Below are positions 13,163 through 21,604 of a stretch of 36,214 bases of DNA, in pieces. The DNA is from a virus. How positions within the stretch are numbered: position 1 is the first letter of the stretch; each line of letters begins with the position of its first letter. The translations under genes were made by a program, and so were the position numbers. Under the pieces are notes generated by a model. That model was given only the letters and a program-made list of their open reading frames with translations. It did not search any database and was not told the origin of the DNA. Where the stretch lies: IMG/VR virus record IMGVR_UViG_3300044675_003887, positions 1-36,214 of that record. One strand, 5' to 3'.

Positions 13163-14352
13163 TCGATGCCCCTCGCTGCCTTCCAGCTCGACCACTCTGG
13201 CTCAACATGCTCCGCGAAGTAGTCGTGATTGAGGACGGAAGACGGGACAAGATCGTGAAAAATGCAGGCTGATTTGGCGAATGAAAACAGATGAGCAGGC
13301 ACGTATTCCACGATCCATCTGTTGGCCTCTTTCCATTGCCATTCACGCTCAAAGACCTCTTTGGCCCGCATCCAATAAAATGATCCCGCAAAGAAGAAAT
13401 CCCCCGGCTTCTTCCGCACCAGTGGCGTTTGCGAACGCATCACACCGCACGTCAGGTGACTGGCCAAAGCATCGTCAACAGACGGCAAATCCATGTTGCC
13501 TTCCCATAGTACCTCCGCCCACTTCTGCTCAACAGAGTCGCGTTGGTGGGTAACGCCTTTCGTATGAGCCCTGAAGATAATTGCGTTTGGGTCATTCGTC
13601 TGAAGTAGGCCCAGCATCTCGACGTGCGTATTTGTTTCGGCAAGCTTATTGTTGTCGGCCCGCAGCCAGTGATCTACTCGAATGCCTTCGAACATCGCCT
13701 GCACTTGATCAATCGTCGCCGTCTTTGCATCGACGCCCACGCCAATGACGATCTTGCCGTTAAACTTGTCTTGATGCTTTCGGATCTGCTCAATGTGCCA
13801 GTGCCAGTTCCACTCCTTGCCCCTCAGAGGATATAGGTGAAACATCAGGCTTCGAGTCGGATTCACCAACGGCCTGTATTCATCCCGATACGCCGACCAC
13901 TTTCCGAGCGGGCAGAATGACGAACGAGGCATAACCTTCAGCGATAGATTGCACCCGCAGCCGCCCTTCGTATCGTCGCACCATTTATCGTTATTGAGCG
14001 GACAAGTTGCACAGATTGCTGACCGATGGGCCTGTTGTTCCTCAGTAGCTACGTGCATCCCGTCAGCGAGGAAATTGACGGCAGCGTTTTTGAGGTTCCT
14101 AACTCGATCGACGGCGCGGGATAGTGCTGATTTCTGATTACATGTCGTGCATGGCTTGCGGCACGATTTTTTGACTACCCGGCCGGCCTTTCCATTCGGT
14201 GACAAAGGCACCATTTTAGGCGGCTTTGCTGCGACATAGTCCGGCAGCTCAAAACGGATACCGAGTCTCGCCCGATACTCTTGCACAACATGAAACGGCA
14301 ATTCAGACCGACCGCTGACGATTTCCAAGGCACGTCCTGAAAGTTGCTGCAT
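13159..14352 (-). CDS. Cys-rich plus glycosyltransferase-like protein
   Basis: 397 aa; the ATG at 14352 is preceded by GAGG. Residues about 60-150 carry many cysteines (CRKPCTTC, ICATCPLNNDKWCDDTKGGCGC, FCPLGKW) that probably bind zinc. The following part resembles a glycosyltransferase-like domain: FHLYPLRGKEWNWHWHIEQI, GKIVIGVGVD, FRAHTKGVTHQ (an HTKG motif seen in polysaccharide-synthesis proteins) and FFFAGSFYWMRAKEVF. It is coupled by overlap to the GT2-like gene. The enzyme activity is inferred. The Cys-rich segment may attach it to virion or DNA. Confidence 0.6.
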   Translation of the reverse strand: MQQLSGRALEIVSGRSELPFHVVQEYRARLGIRFELPDYVAAKPPKMVPLSPNGKAGRVVKKSCRKPCTTCNQKSALSRAVDRVRNLKNAAVNFLADGMHVATEEQQAHRSAICATCPLNNDKWCDDTKGGCGCNLSLKVMPRSSFCPLGKWSAYRDEYRPLVNPTRSLMFHLYPLRGKEWNWHWHIEQIRKHQDKFNGKIVIGVGVDAKTATIDQVQAMFEGIRVDHWLRADNNKLAETNTHVEMLGLLQTNDPNAIIFRAHTKGVTHQRDSVEQKWAEVLWEGNMDLPSVDDALASHLTCGVMRSQTPLVRKKPGDFFFAGSFYWMRAKEVFEREWQWKEANRWIVEYVPAHLFSFAKSACIFHDLVPSSVLNHDYFAEHVEPEWSSWKAARGIE

Positions 14353-14363
14353 TACTCTACGCC

Positions 14364-14513
14364 TCAAAACGTACAGAGAAGATCGCCGTTCCGGATTACA
14401 AAGACTGTGCCATCAGTATGCACGCGAAATCTCATTAGATGAGCCTGCGTTTCTCTTTCAGTCAGAAACAGCGACATGACTGCGATGGCAACACCTACGA
14501 AAAGCATTTTCAT
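14364..14513 (-). CDS. Small membrane or secreted peptide
   Basis: 49 aa from the ATG at 14513. MKMLFVGVAIAVMSLFLTERETQA looks like a signal peptide or membrane span, followed by a short beta-like tail ending NGDLLCTF. It sits between the large lectin-like protein and the glycosyltransferase genes. Not recognised. Confidence 0.5.
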   Translation of the reverse strand: MKMLFVGVAIAVMSLFLTERETQAHLMRFRVHTDGTVFVIRNGDLLCTF

Positions 14514-14524
14514 TTCATGATCTT

Positions 14525-16489
14525 TCACAATGTCACGATATAAGTTTGAGGACAAACAACCTGAGTGGGAGTAACCTCCCCACAGTGACCCGGCGGGATG
14601 GTTAGCATCCATCCATTCCCGATACAGATATTATCGAAGATATTTAGCAATGGCCCACAACCATCACTGACGTTCTGGGTGGAATTGTCCCCAAGTGTTA
14701 TTGGATCATACGTCGGATCATTTTCCTCGACGACAGCAGTCACAGACAAGTTGTATCCAGAACCGCAAGTCCAAGCAAAATTGAGTCTTGCTCTGAATCG
14801 GTATCTAGAGATGACCGTACACATCGAACCGTAGCCATTCATCACGTACCACCCAGTGACAAACGAGCCGTTCCATGTTTTCAGGGTGGCATCATCGCAT
14901 GGGCCTACATCACAACCAAGACCTGTGTCTTTATCGACACAACCAAGGGCCAGTGTAGTTCCCCCTAAAAGTCCACCGGAGACATAAAGCGTTGAAGGGA
15001 TTCCTTCTGGACAACATCCAGCGCAAATTGACTCCTCGCACGCACACTGCTTGCACGCCACACTGATGACTGTGCCATCGTATAGCGTCACGCTCGCTGA
15101 CATATCGGAGCAACCAGTGACAAATACCGGCTCCGGCTCCTCGCCGTTCGCGGTCAGACTGATGACACACTCAGCGGTGTATTCATCTCGACCAAGAGCA
15201 ATCGACAGATCGTAGTACCCGAGTGTCCCTTCCCATACCGGAGCGTCACACGGATAAGATGCCGTGCAGAGTTCTCCTCGGATGACATTCCCGTCAGGTT
15301 CTACAATCGTCACGCAAAGGCATTCACAAGTGCATCGACACGTTCCGCAAAAGAAGTCTCGACAGCCCGTGTCAGGATCGACGATGAGTGCCAGTTCTCG
15401 TGGGTCAAATTTGGACCAGCGTAACGTGCCCTGCAGGTAGGCCGTTGCCACGTCAACGTCGCCGGATGGATTGCGACAAGATGCCCCTTCGTAACAGGTC
15501 GCACGGTACACTTCCTCGTCGTCAAGCGTAACGACATATTCGCATTCGCCAAACTGAGGTATTGGGGACCGAACCATCACAACCCGAAAGCCGATGTCGT
15601 TTCGTTTCGTCGTTTCGGCAATCAGTGTGCGGTTTGCTGATCTGCATTCCGCAGCAGTGGAATTCCAGCCGCCACCGCGAATGACCTGATCACCGGCAGA
15701 ACCGTCTGCTCTTGAGTTTTGTGCCCACTCCCAGACGTTGCCGTGAGCGTCGACAAGGCCCTGAGCATTAGCCGGCTTGCCGCCCACATCGTGAGTTTCT
15801 GCCGCGCTGTTTGTGACAAACCAACCATTGTCTGGAAGGTCCGCAGAATTTGCCCCGAAATTGTAGGCTGTCGTTGTCCCAGCTCGGCAAGCAAATTCCC
15901 ATTCAGCCTCGGTCGGCAGCCGGTAGGATCTGCCCATTGCAATTTCGGCCGGCAGTGCGGATAACGCCGCGCAAAATGCCAGAGCATCCGCGTAAGACAC
16001 TTTTTCAACTGGCCTGCCGCTGCCGCTAAAATGACTCGGACTCAATCCTCGCACAGTTAGGTACTGCGATTGCGTGACCTCAGTTGTACCGATCACGAAT
16101 TCATCGACACTTGTTGAGACCTCGGTTTCGTCGGCATCTCGCCCGGTTTCCGATCCGGGGCTGCCCATCGTGTATGTGCCCGCTTCGATCAGGGCAAACG
16201 GCATTCCGATCGAATTGCTACTGACTGGCGGAGTGATGTCTGGGAGGATTTCACGTTCCCAATACGAAACGAACGCATGTCCGCCAACTGTGCCTGTCCA
16301 TGATGATCCAGCGAATTCTGCCGAACCGTAAGCGATGCCGTCGTCGTAGGTTTCCCATTCAAGACAGAGCTTGCAGGGAATAACTCCGCAGCAACCGTCG
16401 GCAGGAGCGTTGTCGCACGTCTCGACCATGCGTTCCGCACATGGTTTGAGGCGTGTTGTTGCCGGTCGTTTGAGGTAGTTCGGAATCAT
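14525..16489 (-). CDS. Large virion protein with FGE/C-type-lectin-like domain
   Basis: 654 aa from the ATG at 16489 (TGACATG junction with the upstream gene). After a Cys-rich N-terminus, residues about 96-308 form a formylglycine-generating-enzyme-like (C-type lectin fold) domain: PFALIEAGTYTMGS, TTEVTQSQYL, YRLPTEAEWEFACRAGTTT, DAHGNVWEW, VIRGGGWNS, and RNDIGFRVV. The rest is Cys-rich and beta-like, with repeats of a CECLCVTIV / CACEESICAGCC type. This fold is used in phage receptor-binding proteins, including targets of diversity-generating retroelements, but here it is central rather than C-terminal and no reverse transcriptase lies in the window. Likely a tail tip or fibre protein; FGE enzymatic activity is not expected. 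Confidence 0.8.
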   Translation of the reverse strand: MIPNYLKRPATTRLKPCAERMVETCDNAPADGCCGVIPCKLCLEWETYDDGIAYGSAEFAGSSWTGTVGGHAFVSYWEREILPDITPPVSSNSIGMPFALIEAGTYTMGSPGSETGRDADETEVSTSVDEFVIGTTEVTQSQYLTVRGLSPSHFSGSGRPVEKVSYADALAFCAALSALPAEIAMGRSYRLPTEAEWEFACRAGTTTAYNFGANSADLPDNGWFVTNSAAETHDVGGKPANAQGLVDAHGNVWEWAQNSRADGSAGDQVIRGGGWNSTAAECRSANRTLIAETTKRNDIGFRVVMVRSPIPQFGECEYVVTLDDEEVYRATCYEGASCRNPSGDVDVATAYLQGTLRWSKFDPRELALIVDPDTGCRDFFCGTCRCTCECLCVTIVEPDGNVIRGELCTASYPCDAPVWEGTLGYYDLSIALGRDEYTAECVISLTANGEEPEPVFVTGCSDMSASVTLYDGTVISVACKQCACEESICAGCCPEGIPSTLYVSGGLLGGTTLALGCVDKDTGLGCDVGPCDDATLKTWNGSFVTGWYVMNGYGSMCTVISRYRFRARLNFAWTCGSGYNLSVTAVVEENDPTYDPITLGDNSTQNVSDGCGPLLNIFDNICIGNGWMLTIPPGHCGEVTPTQVVCPQTYIVTL

Positions 16490-16490
16490 G

Positions 16491-17174
16491 TCAGCAATCT
16501 GGCTGCGCACAGAGGAAGTCGACAAACCACTTCGGGACGCATGCGCCGGTCAACGGGTAGGCATAGGTCGCCTTGCCGCTTGTCCCGATCAAATCTGCCG
16601 GAGTCAAACCAACAAAATTGCTGCAATAGTCGGTGATATTGTAACTGCCGTCATCGTTCGCCCCTGGTGGCGTCCCTGTACAGCTTTGGTTGTAGTACGT
16701 CGCAGTGGCCACCAGCGTCGTTTCTGCCACATAGTCAGTGTCAGGGCACAGAACATCTGTGATTGTGAACCAGATTGTATGGCCTCCGCCGCCGCCGCTC
16801 GGCAAGGCAACCCATTCACCTTCAATCCATGCTGCCCGAACCTCATCCCCTGCCGCCTTTGCCTCTGCTGATTCGAACCGTTGCTTAATGTTTTCGTTGC
16901 GTCCTGAGTCGATCAAGTCGCCATTTTGGTCTTTGAACCAGACTGACATAACTGCTTCGCCCGGAGTCGTTCCGAAGTTTGTGGCGGCGGGCAGATCGTC
17001 ATCGAGTTTGCCAATTATTTCCAGCGGAGCCTTAACTCCAAATGCTGCGTTAGCAGATTGCTGTTTGTGCCAGAGCAGTTTGGCGATAGCATCAGCCAAT
17101 TCATTCAGCCTCGCGGCGCTTAGCCGTTCGCCTCGCTGAAAGTCAGGAACATGTGGCTGAAAGTTATTTGGCAT
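16491..17174 (-). CDS. Tail-tip/virion protein
   Basis: 227 aa. The N-terminus FQRGERLSAARLNELADAIAKLL is a motif common in phage virion proteins. A glycine-rich linker (SGGGGGH) near residue 130 separates a helical front from a Cys-containing beta-like C-terminus. It lies immediately between the distal tail protein and the lectin-like protein. Family not named. Confidence 0.65.
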   Translation of the reverse strand: MPNNFQPHVPDFQRGERLSAARLNELADAIAKLLWHKQQSANAAFGVKAPLEIIGKLDDDLPAATNFGTTPGEAVMSVWFKDQNGDLIDSGRNENIKQRFESAEAKAAGDEVRAAWIEGEWVALPSGGGGGHTIWFTITDVLCPDTDYVAETTLVATATYYNQSCTGTPPGANDDGSYNITDYCSNFVGLTPADLIGTSGKATYAYPLTGACVPKWFVDFLCAQPDC

Positions 17175-18017
17175 TTAAGCAAATATCCGATTCAAATCAG
17201 TAATCGGGAACGTGGTTGCTGACCCGGATATTGGAATGTCGTAGTCGTTGATATCCTCTCTCCATTGCCAATTCCATCCGTAGCATGTCAGCCCTGTATT
17301 TCCATGTGCGGATCTTCCTGTGTTACTCCACGACCGCTGCGATTTTTCCAAAAACGTAAGAGTTAGTTTCCAAGTAGTTCGGCCCATCGTGCCGAGCGTT
17401 ATTGAAGCTGATTTTTCTGCAAATAGCAGCGTTCCGGTTTCCATCCATGTTTTCGTGATAGGAACATAAAACGGAGTGCTGTTAACGCAGTTGATACATT
17501 CAGACAACACCCTCCACGGTGGTTCGACAACTTGTGCCCATGTCACAACATGCCGAGTCGTTGTGGTTGCGTAGGCGGCATTAACGTCAGCCGGAAGTGA
17601 AATCGCGTCAGATGCCCAAACTAGCCCGCGACTTGGAACGGTGACGAATTCCCCCTGCTCCTGCATTTCATAGGTGATCAGCGTCCCGTTTTCTGTTGGC
17701 ACCATCGGCTTGTATCCGATGGTAATCTTTGCTTCGCCAGCGTGAGTTAATGCTTGGGACTGCGGATCGCTGATGACTGCGTTGCGAGGGTTCGGCGCGA
17801 TCTTATCGATGCTGAATGTGTCTGCAAAAACACCGGGCCATCCAGGGCCATAGACCATCGGCAATCCCAAAGGTCCGCCCGTGAATATGCCGTTCACAAA
17901 CGCCCATCGATCATCGAACGCCGTGACGAAGATTCGCGTGAACTGAAAATCGCCGTCACGATTGCCGGATTCGATTGGGCTTTCTTCGTGTTCGACAAAT
18001 GGCACCGTGATTGGCAT
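17175..18017 (-). CDS. Distal tail / baseplate-like protein
   Basis: 280 aa directly downstream of the tape measure gene, where siphophages encode distal tail components. It looks beta-rich (ITVPFVEHEESP, TWKLTLTF, EDINDYDIPISGS). The overlap with the tape measure stop is one base (18017). The role is inferred from position only. Confidence 0.55.
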   Translation of the reverse strand: MPITVPFVEHEESPIESGNRDGDFQFTRIFVTAFDDRWAFVNGIFTGGPLGLPMVYGPGWPGVFADTFSIDKIAPNPRNAVISDPQSQALTHAGEAKITIGYKPMVPTENGTLITYEMQEQGEFVTVPSRGLVWASDAISLPADVNAAYATTTTRHVVTWAQVVEPPWRVLSECINCVNSTPFYVPITKTWMETGTLLFAEKSASITLGTMGRTTWKLTLTFLEKSQRSWSNTGRSAHGNTGLTCYGWNWQWREDINDYDIPISGSATTFPITDLNRIFA

Positions 18018-19657
18018 TAGGCAAGCCCCATATTCATGTTGCGAACACCTTCAGCCGTTTGCTGCTGCGCGATCAACTGCTGCGTTTGAATTTGCAGTGA
18101 CTGCTGTGCCAGTCCAAGTTGCTTACTCAATGTCGATTCTCGCAGGGAGGCAAACAACGCTTCGGCTGAAAACGTTTTAGATTGGGCAGCCTCTTTGACC
18201 TGTGACGCAAACTGTTTCGGTAAACGCTTGTTGGCATCAACTGAGGTTTCGTCCACGCCTTTTTTCTTGGCCTTATTTGCTTCATCTTCCGCTACGAGCT
18301 GATCTGTTTTAATTCTGCGGGCCGCCGCCAATTCTTCGTCGATCTTCTCCATTAGCGAAGATCCGCGTCCGCTCCTAAGTTCCGGCATTTGGAACTCGCC
18401 AAGGGGAACAGTAAACTCCGTCACTTCTTCGCCCATTAGCATCTGCTTCATCGCTCGCATTCTGGCCCCAAGATTGTCGACCATTTTGCCAGAGTTTGCC
18501 TGAATCCAATCAAAGGCTGCTTTGGCAATGCTAACGATGTCTTCAAAGGCATCCCGGAACCTGTCAGCAATATGAACCGCAGTCACTCCGACAATGACGC
18601 CGACGCCTTCGAACTTTTCCTGCGTTTCCGTGAACCAGTCGCGAACCGATGTCTGCAGTTTGCTGAACGTCGACGGCATTTCGTCTGTTTGGTCGAAAAA
18701 CTTGCGAGCCCATTCCAGCAGTTTGTTAGCCTCTGGTAAAAGCGTCGTTCCCATCGCTATTGCCAACATTTCGACTTCGCTTTTCAGTTTCGCGTATTGG
18801 CCTGCAGTCGTTTGGCTCATGCGGTCATTCATCCCCGCGAATCGACCACCAGCAGACGTTGCATCAACAAAAGCCTGCTTGACCTCTGCAACTGAAACAT
18901 TGCCGTCCTCCATTCGTTTCTTGAGGACCGCCATCGATTCGCCGGTTCGCTTGCTAATCTCCTGCAGCGGACTGAATCCTGCGTTGATCATTTGATTTAG
19001 GTCTTGCCCCATCAATCGCCCAGCTCCGGACATTTGCCCGAATGCTCGCGTCATTCCTTCGAGCTTTTGCGAGTCTCCGGCTGCAATGTCGGTAATCATT
19101 GACAGGATTGGAACAACTTCCTCGCCAGCGACGCCAAAGTTGAGCATCATTTTGGCGGACTCGGAAAGCTCCCGCATTCCGAAAACCGTCTTCATGTCCA
19201 ACGCTCTCATGGCGTCGATCATCGCTTTCGATTTCTCGGCTGAGCCGAGAAGCACTTCAAACGCAATGGCGGTCTGTTCTGCTCCGGCCGCCAGCGACAT
19301 CATGCCGCCAACCGCCGCACCAGCACCGAGTGCCGCAATCGTTCCGACAGCACCGCCAATAGCGGAGGAGACTCGCCCTCCCGCAGACGCAAAAGCCCCG
19401 CCCGCGCCTCGAAGTTTATCTGACAACCTGCCAGCGGAAAGCGTGGTCTTGTCGATCGCTGTTGCTGCGGTCGCAGCTTGGGTTTTTACTGATTCAAGTC
19501 CTTTGTTCCGCCTTAGCTCATCCAACTTCTGCTGCATTCGTCCCGCTTTTTTTGCGGGAGTGTCGATTGCTAAGCCTGCAAGAAATGCCTGTCGCTCGAC
19601 TTGACGAAGCCCATCAGCCGAAAAAATAACCTGTGCTTCTTGAACTGTGATCGCCAT
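18017..19657 (-). CDS. Tail tape measure protein
   Basis: 546 aa. Residues about 115-300 contain the tape-measure domain: QTAIAFEVLLGSAEKSKAMI, MRELSESAKMMLNFGV, ITDIAAGDSQKLEGMTRAF, QDLNQMINAGFSPLQEISK. There is a Gly/Ala hydrophobic patch before it and a helical C-terminus rich in Gln. It sets tail length and is injected; about 546 residues predict a tail of roughly 80 nm. It follows the GT frameshift product with a TGATG overlap. Confidence 0.92.
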   Translation of the reverse strand: MAITVQEAQVIFSADGLRQVERQAFLAGLAIDTPAKKAGRMQQKLDELRRNKGLESVKTQAATAATAIDKTTLSAGRLSDKLRGAGGAFASAGGRVSSAIGGAVGTIAALGAGAAVGGMMSLAAGAEQTAIAFEVLLGSAEKSKAMIDAMRALDMKTVFGMRELSESAKMMLNFGVAGEEVVPILSMITDIAAGDSQKLEGMTRAFGQMSGAGRLMGQDLNQMINAGFSPLQEISKRTGESMAVLKKRMEDGNVSVAEVKQAFVDATSAGGRFAGMNDRMSQTTAGQYAKLKSEVEMLAIAMGTTLLPEANKLLEWARKFFDQTDEMPSTFSKLQTSVRDWFTETQEKFEGVGVIVGVTAVHIADRFRDAFEDIVSIAKAAFDWIQANSGKMVDNLGARMRAMKQMLMGEEVTEFTVPLGEFQMPELRSGRGSSLMEKIDEELAAARRIKTDQLVAEDEANKAKKKGVDETSVDANKRLPKQFASQVKEAAQSKTFSAEALFASLRESTLSKQLGLAQQSLQIQTQQLIAQQQTAEGVRNMNMGLA

Positions 19658-20297
19658 CAGCCTGGCCTCTTTTCAAAGATGTCTTCCGGGCACCATGCTC
19701 CGGCTGCGACCAGCACTTGGTACATCGTCATTCGTCCGATTTCCTCGAACGTCCAGCCATACTTCTCGGCAACATTGCGGAACACTGTAGCCCACGGAAT
19801 CGTTCGCCGTGTTACTGGCCCGACGCCGCCACTGCTGTCAGGCCATTTGAGTTTCCCACTTCGGTCTTTTCTTCAATTGCGTGGATCGCTGACACAATGC
19901 CGTTGATGTCGTCGTACCAGTCGATGAAGTCCGCCCCGAGCTGAATTCCTTGTTCTGCAGGCAAATCCTGCGGGAACTCTGCCGCATGATTCTTTCCCAT
20001 CGCTCGCCAGATCGACCACGATAGGCCACGCATTGACCTATCGAACCGATCTTCATCAACCATCGTGGCAATCAGAGGACGCGCCACTGTATCCGCCGCG
20101 ATCTTCATTGCCATTTGCTGAACTGAACGGTCTTTAATGGATTCGATACCCGCGTAAGGATTTCCAACGCGGGCAAGAATCGCTTCCTCTTTTTTTGCGT
20201 AGTCAGCCAGCGACCGAATCTCAAGCCGATACGTTCTGCCGTCTTTGCTAAGCTCTGCAGTCCGCCGACCGCAGAGATTGAACAATCCATCCGCCAC
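19657..20297 (-). CDS. Tail assembly chaperone GT (-1 frameshift product)
   Basis: Read G from 20297 to the slippery site at 19857-19851, then -1. The shifted frame is open from there (LKWPDSSGG...) through KYGWTFEEIGRMTMYQV and VAAGAWCPEDIFEKRPG to a stop at 19659-19657 that overlaps the tape measure ATG. It adds about 65 residues to the ~148 of G upstream. As in lambda GT, the extension should recruit tail tube subunits to the G-bound tape measure. The signal is strong enough that I call this a programmed shift, not an error. Confidence 0.85.
19812..20297 (-). CDS. Tail assembly chaperone G
   Basis: 161 aa from a GTG at 20297 with GGGGG upstream. Lies between the tail tube and tape measure genes, as lambda G. 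It is mainly helical: LEIRSLADYAKKEEAIL, RSVQQMAMKIAADTV, WSIWRAMGKNHAAEF. The unshifted product ends SNGLTAVAASGQ. It should coat the tape measure protein during tail assembly and is absent from the virion. Confidence 0.82.
   Translation of the reverse strand: MADGLFNLCGRRTAELSKDGRTYRLEIRSLADYAKKEEAILARVGNPYAGIESIKDRSVQQMAMKIAADTVARPLIATMVDEDRFDRSMRGLSWSIWRAMGKNHAAEFPQDLPAEQGIQLGADFIDWYDDINGIVSAIHAIEEKTEVGNSNGLTAVAASGQ
19816..19857 (-). promoter_or_regulatory. Programmed -1 ribosomal frameshift signal
   Basis: GGGAAAC (19857-19851) is in the correct phase (G GGA AAC) for tandem -1 slippage. After a 5-nt spacer comes a 9-bp stem, TGGCCTGAC (19845-19837) with GTCGGGCCA (19824-19816), one G-U pair and a 12-nt loop. 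The G stop codon follows at 19814-19812. Confidence 0.9.
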
Positions 20298-20310
20298 GGA
20301 TTACCCCCGA

Positions 20311-20715
20311 TTAAGAAAGAGTGAAAGCACCGGCACCAGTTGGGATGCCTTGGAAATCAAATGTGAAATCGCAGGCCACTGGCTCGCCTGAGTCGGCATC
20401 GAAAGTGATGTCGCCCACATCAGTGACCATGATTGTTCCGGTGATTGTGTCGCTGGATGCTGTGCCGTGCAGGACAACTGAGTATTCAGTTCCAATGACC
20501 ATCGCCATTGTCGCGCCGGCGTGAATAAACACAGTGGCCGATCCGGTCCAGTCTTTCACGCCGACAGTTGTTTTTCGACCGCCGGAGGTTGAGTTGCTGG
20601 CGTAGCGACCTTTTGCAGCCGTACCTTTAACCATCCATTTTGATGTATGCTCGATTGCGGCTCCGCTAATCTTGAACGTCATCGCGTTGCCGGTGAGCGG
20701 TGTTCCTGCTGACAT
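20311..20715 (-). CDS. Major tail tube protein
   Basis: 134 aa. TFKISGAAIEHTSKWMVKGTAAKGRYAS, then VKDWTGSATVFIH and GTIMVTDVGDITFDADSGEPVACDFTFDFQG is the pattern of a siphophage tail tube subunit of the gpV/XkdM class, beta-rich with a GEPVAxDFTFxxxG end. Position between the tail terminator and G/GT supports this. It has an AAGGA site before the ATG. Confidence 0.82.
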   Translation of the reverse strand: MSAGTPLTGNAMTFKISGAAIEHTSKWMVKGTAAKGRYASNSTSGGRKTTVGVKDWTGSATVFIHAGATMAMVIGTEYSVVLHGTASSDTITGTIMVTDVGDITFDADSGEPVACDFTFDFQGIPTGAGAFTLS

Positions 20716-20762
20716 TATTTTAAATCCTTATTGAGCGAGAAGAAAAACAGATTCAGCAGTTG

Positions 20763-21173
20763 TTACGGCTTAGCGATTTCGCTGGCGTTGATCTTGATGT
20801 TCAGATTGCTTGTCGTCGTCGCAATGCCGAGGATTGTGACATAGTCACCGCTGGCGAGATCAGTATCTGGAGCGATTCCTCCGGCTGTTGTGGAAACCAC
20901 ATAAACGACGCCAACAGTAAAGCCTGCGTTAAACGTCAAGTTGCCACTGGTGGCATACTTCAAAGGCTGGCCCGCTGATGCTCCGTGAAGTGCGATTCCC
21001 GCCGCAACGCTCGTGGCCTGCACATCGCAATCCGCAGCTTTCAGCTTGCTGCTGTCGGTCGTGTCGATGTAGACAGGCATTCCCGCCGTCACCGTCCCGC
21101 CTGCTATGCCTTCACTGATTGCTGTGTTTGCTGTCTTGACCACGCTTGCGGCCGTTACTGATACGTCAGCCAT
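20763..21173 (-). CDS. Beta-rich virion protein, decoration-like
   Basis: 136 aa. ADVSVTAASVVKT, GGTVTAGMPVYIDTTDSSKLKAADCD and VGVVYVVSTTAGGIAP resemble DUF2190-type decoration proteins, with the GMPVYxD segment and exposed loops. It sits between tail tube and tail terminator genes, so it may decorate the tail rather than the head. Exact role unknown. Confidence 0.6.
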   Translation of the reverse strand: MADVSVTAASVVKTANTAISEGIAGGTVTAGMPVYIDTTDSSKLKAADCDVQATSVAAGIALHGASAGQPLKYATSGNLTFNAGFTVGVVYVVSTTAGGIAPDTDLASGDYVTILGIATTTSNLNIKINASEIAKP

Positions 21174-21175
21174 TA

Positions 21176-21604
21176 TCAGACTCCATTGTGTTGAATTTCA
21201 AAACTTACAGTGCTGTCCCAAATTCCAGTCGACTCATCCTGTTCAGATGAAATCCCACTGGACCGGCAAAACGAAATGACTGACTCTGATCCGGTGAACG
21301 TGTTGCTATCCCAAAGCGTTTCACATCTCTGTGCTACCGCTTTCCCTCGGTCGTAATCAATTGACATCACCGAAACTTTCACCTGGCTTTTCCAACCTCG
21401 CCCGCTGTTCGTTCTCCAGTGCGGCTCCGTCGCAACTTGCAGAACAACGCAGTCGTCAAAATGGCCGTCCTTGTCGTCATCCGAATCAATTGTTTCATTC
21501 GTCTGAATGACCTCGGTGCCAACTAGCTTCACGGGAATCAGCGAGTTGAGGCCCGCCGTATCTCGCCAGCGTTCGATTAAACATTGATCGAGACCAGTGC
21601 TCAC
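21176..21604 (-). CDS. Tail terminator / completion protein
   Basis: 142 aa from a GTG at 21604 in a GTGA overlap. Position after the gp10-like protein and before tail tube fits lambda gpU or DUF3168. The sequence has WKSQVKVSVMSIDYDRGKAVAQRCETLW, a helix after a strand, and ends IWDSTVSFEIQHNG as the last strand. It caps the tail tube at the head-proximal end. Confidence 0.6.
   Translation of the reverse strand: MSTGLDQCLIERWRDTAGLNSLIPVKLVGTEVIQTNETIDSDDDKDGHFDDCVVLQVATEPHWRTNSGRGWKSQVKVSVMSIDYDRGKAVAQRCETLWDSNTFTGSESVISFCRSSGISSEQDESTGIWDSTVSFEIQHNGV

Noticed and set aside
14525-16489. Diversity-generating retroelement target
   Set aside because: No reverse transcriptase and no template repeat seen in this window. 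Kept only as a question in the findings.
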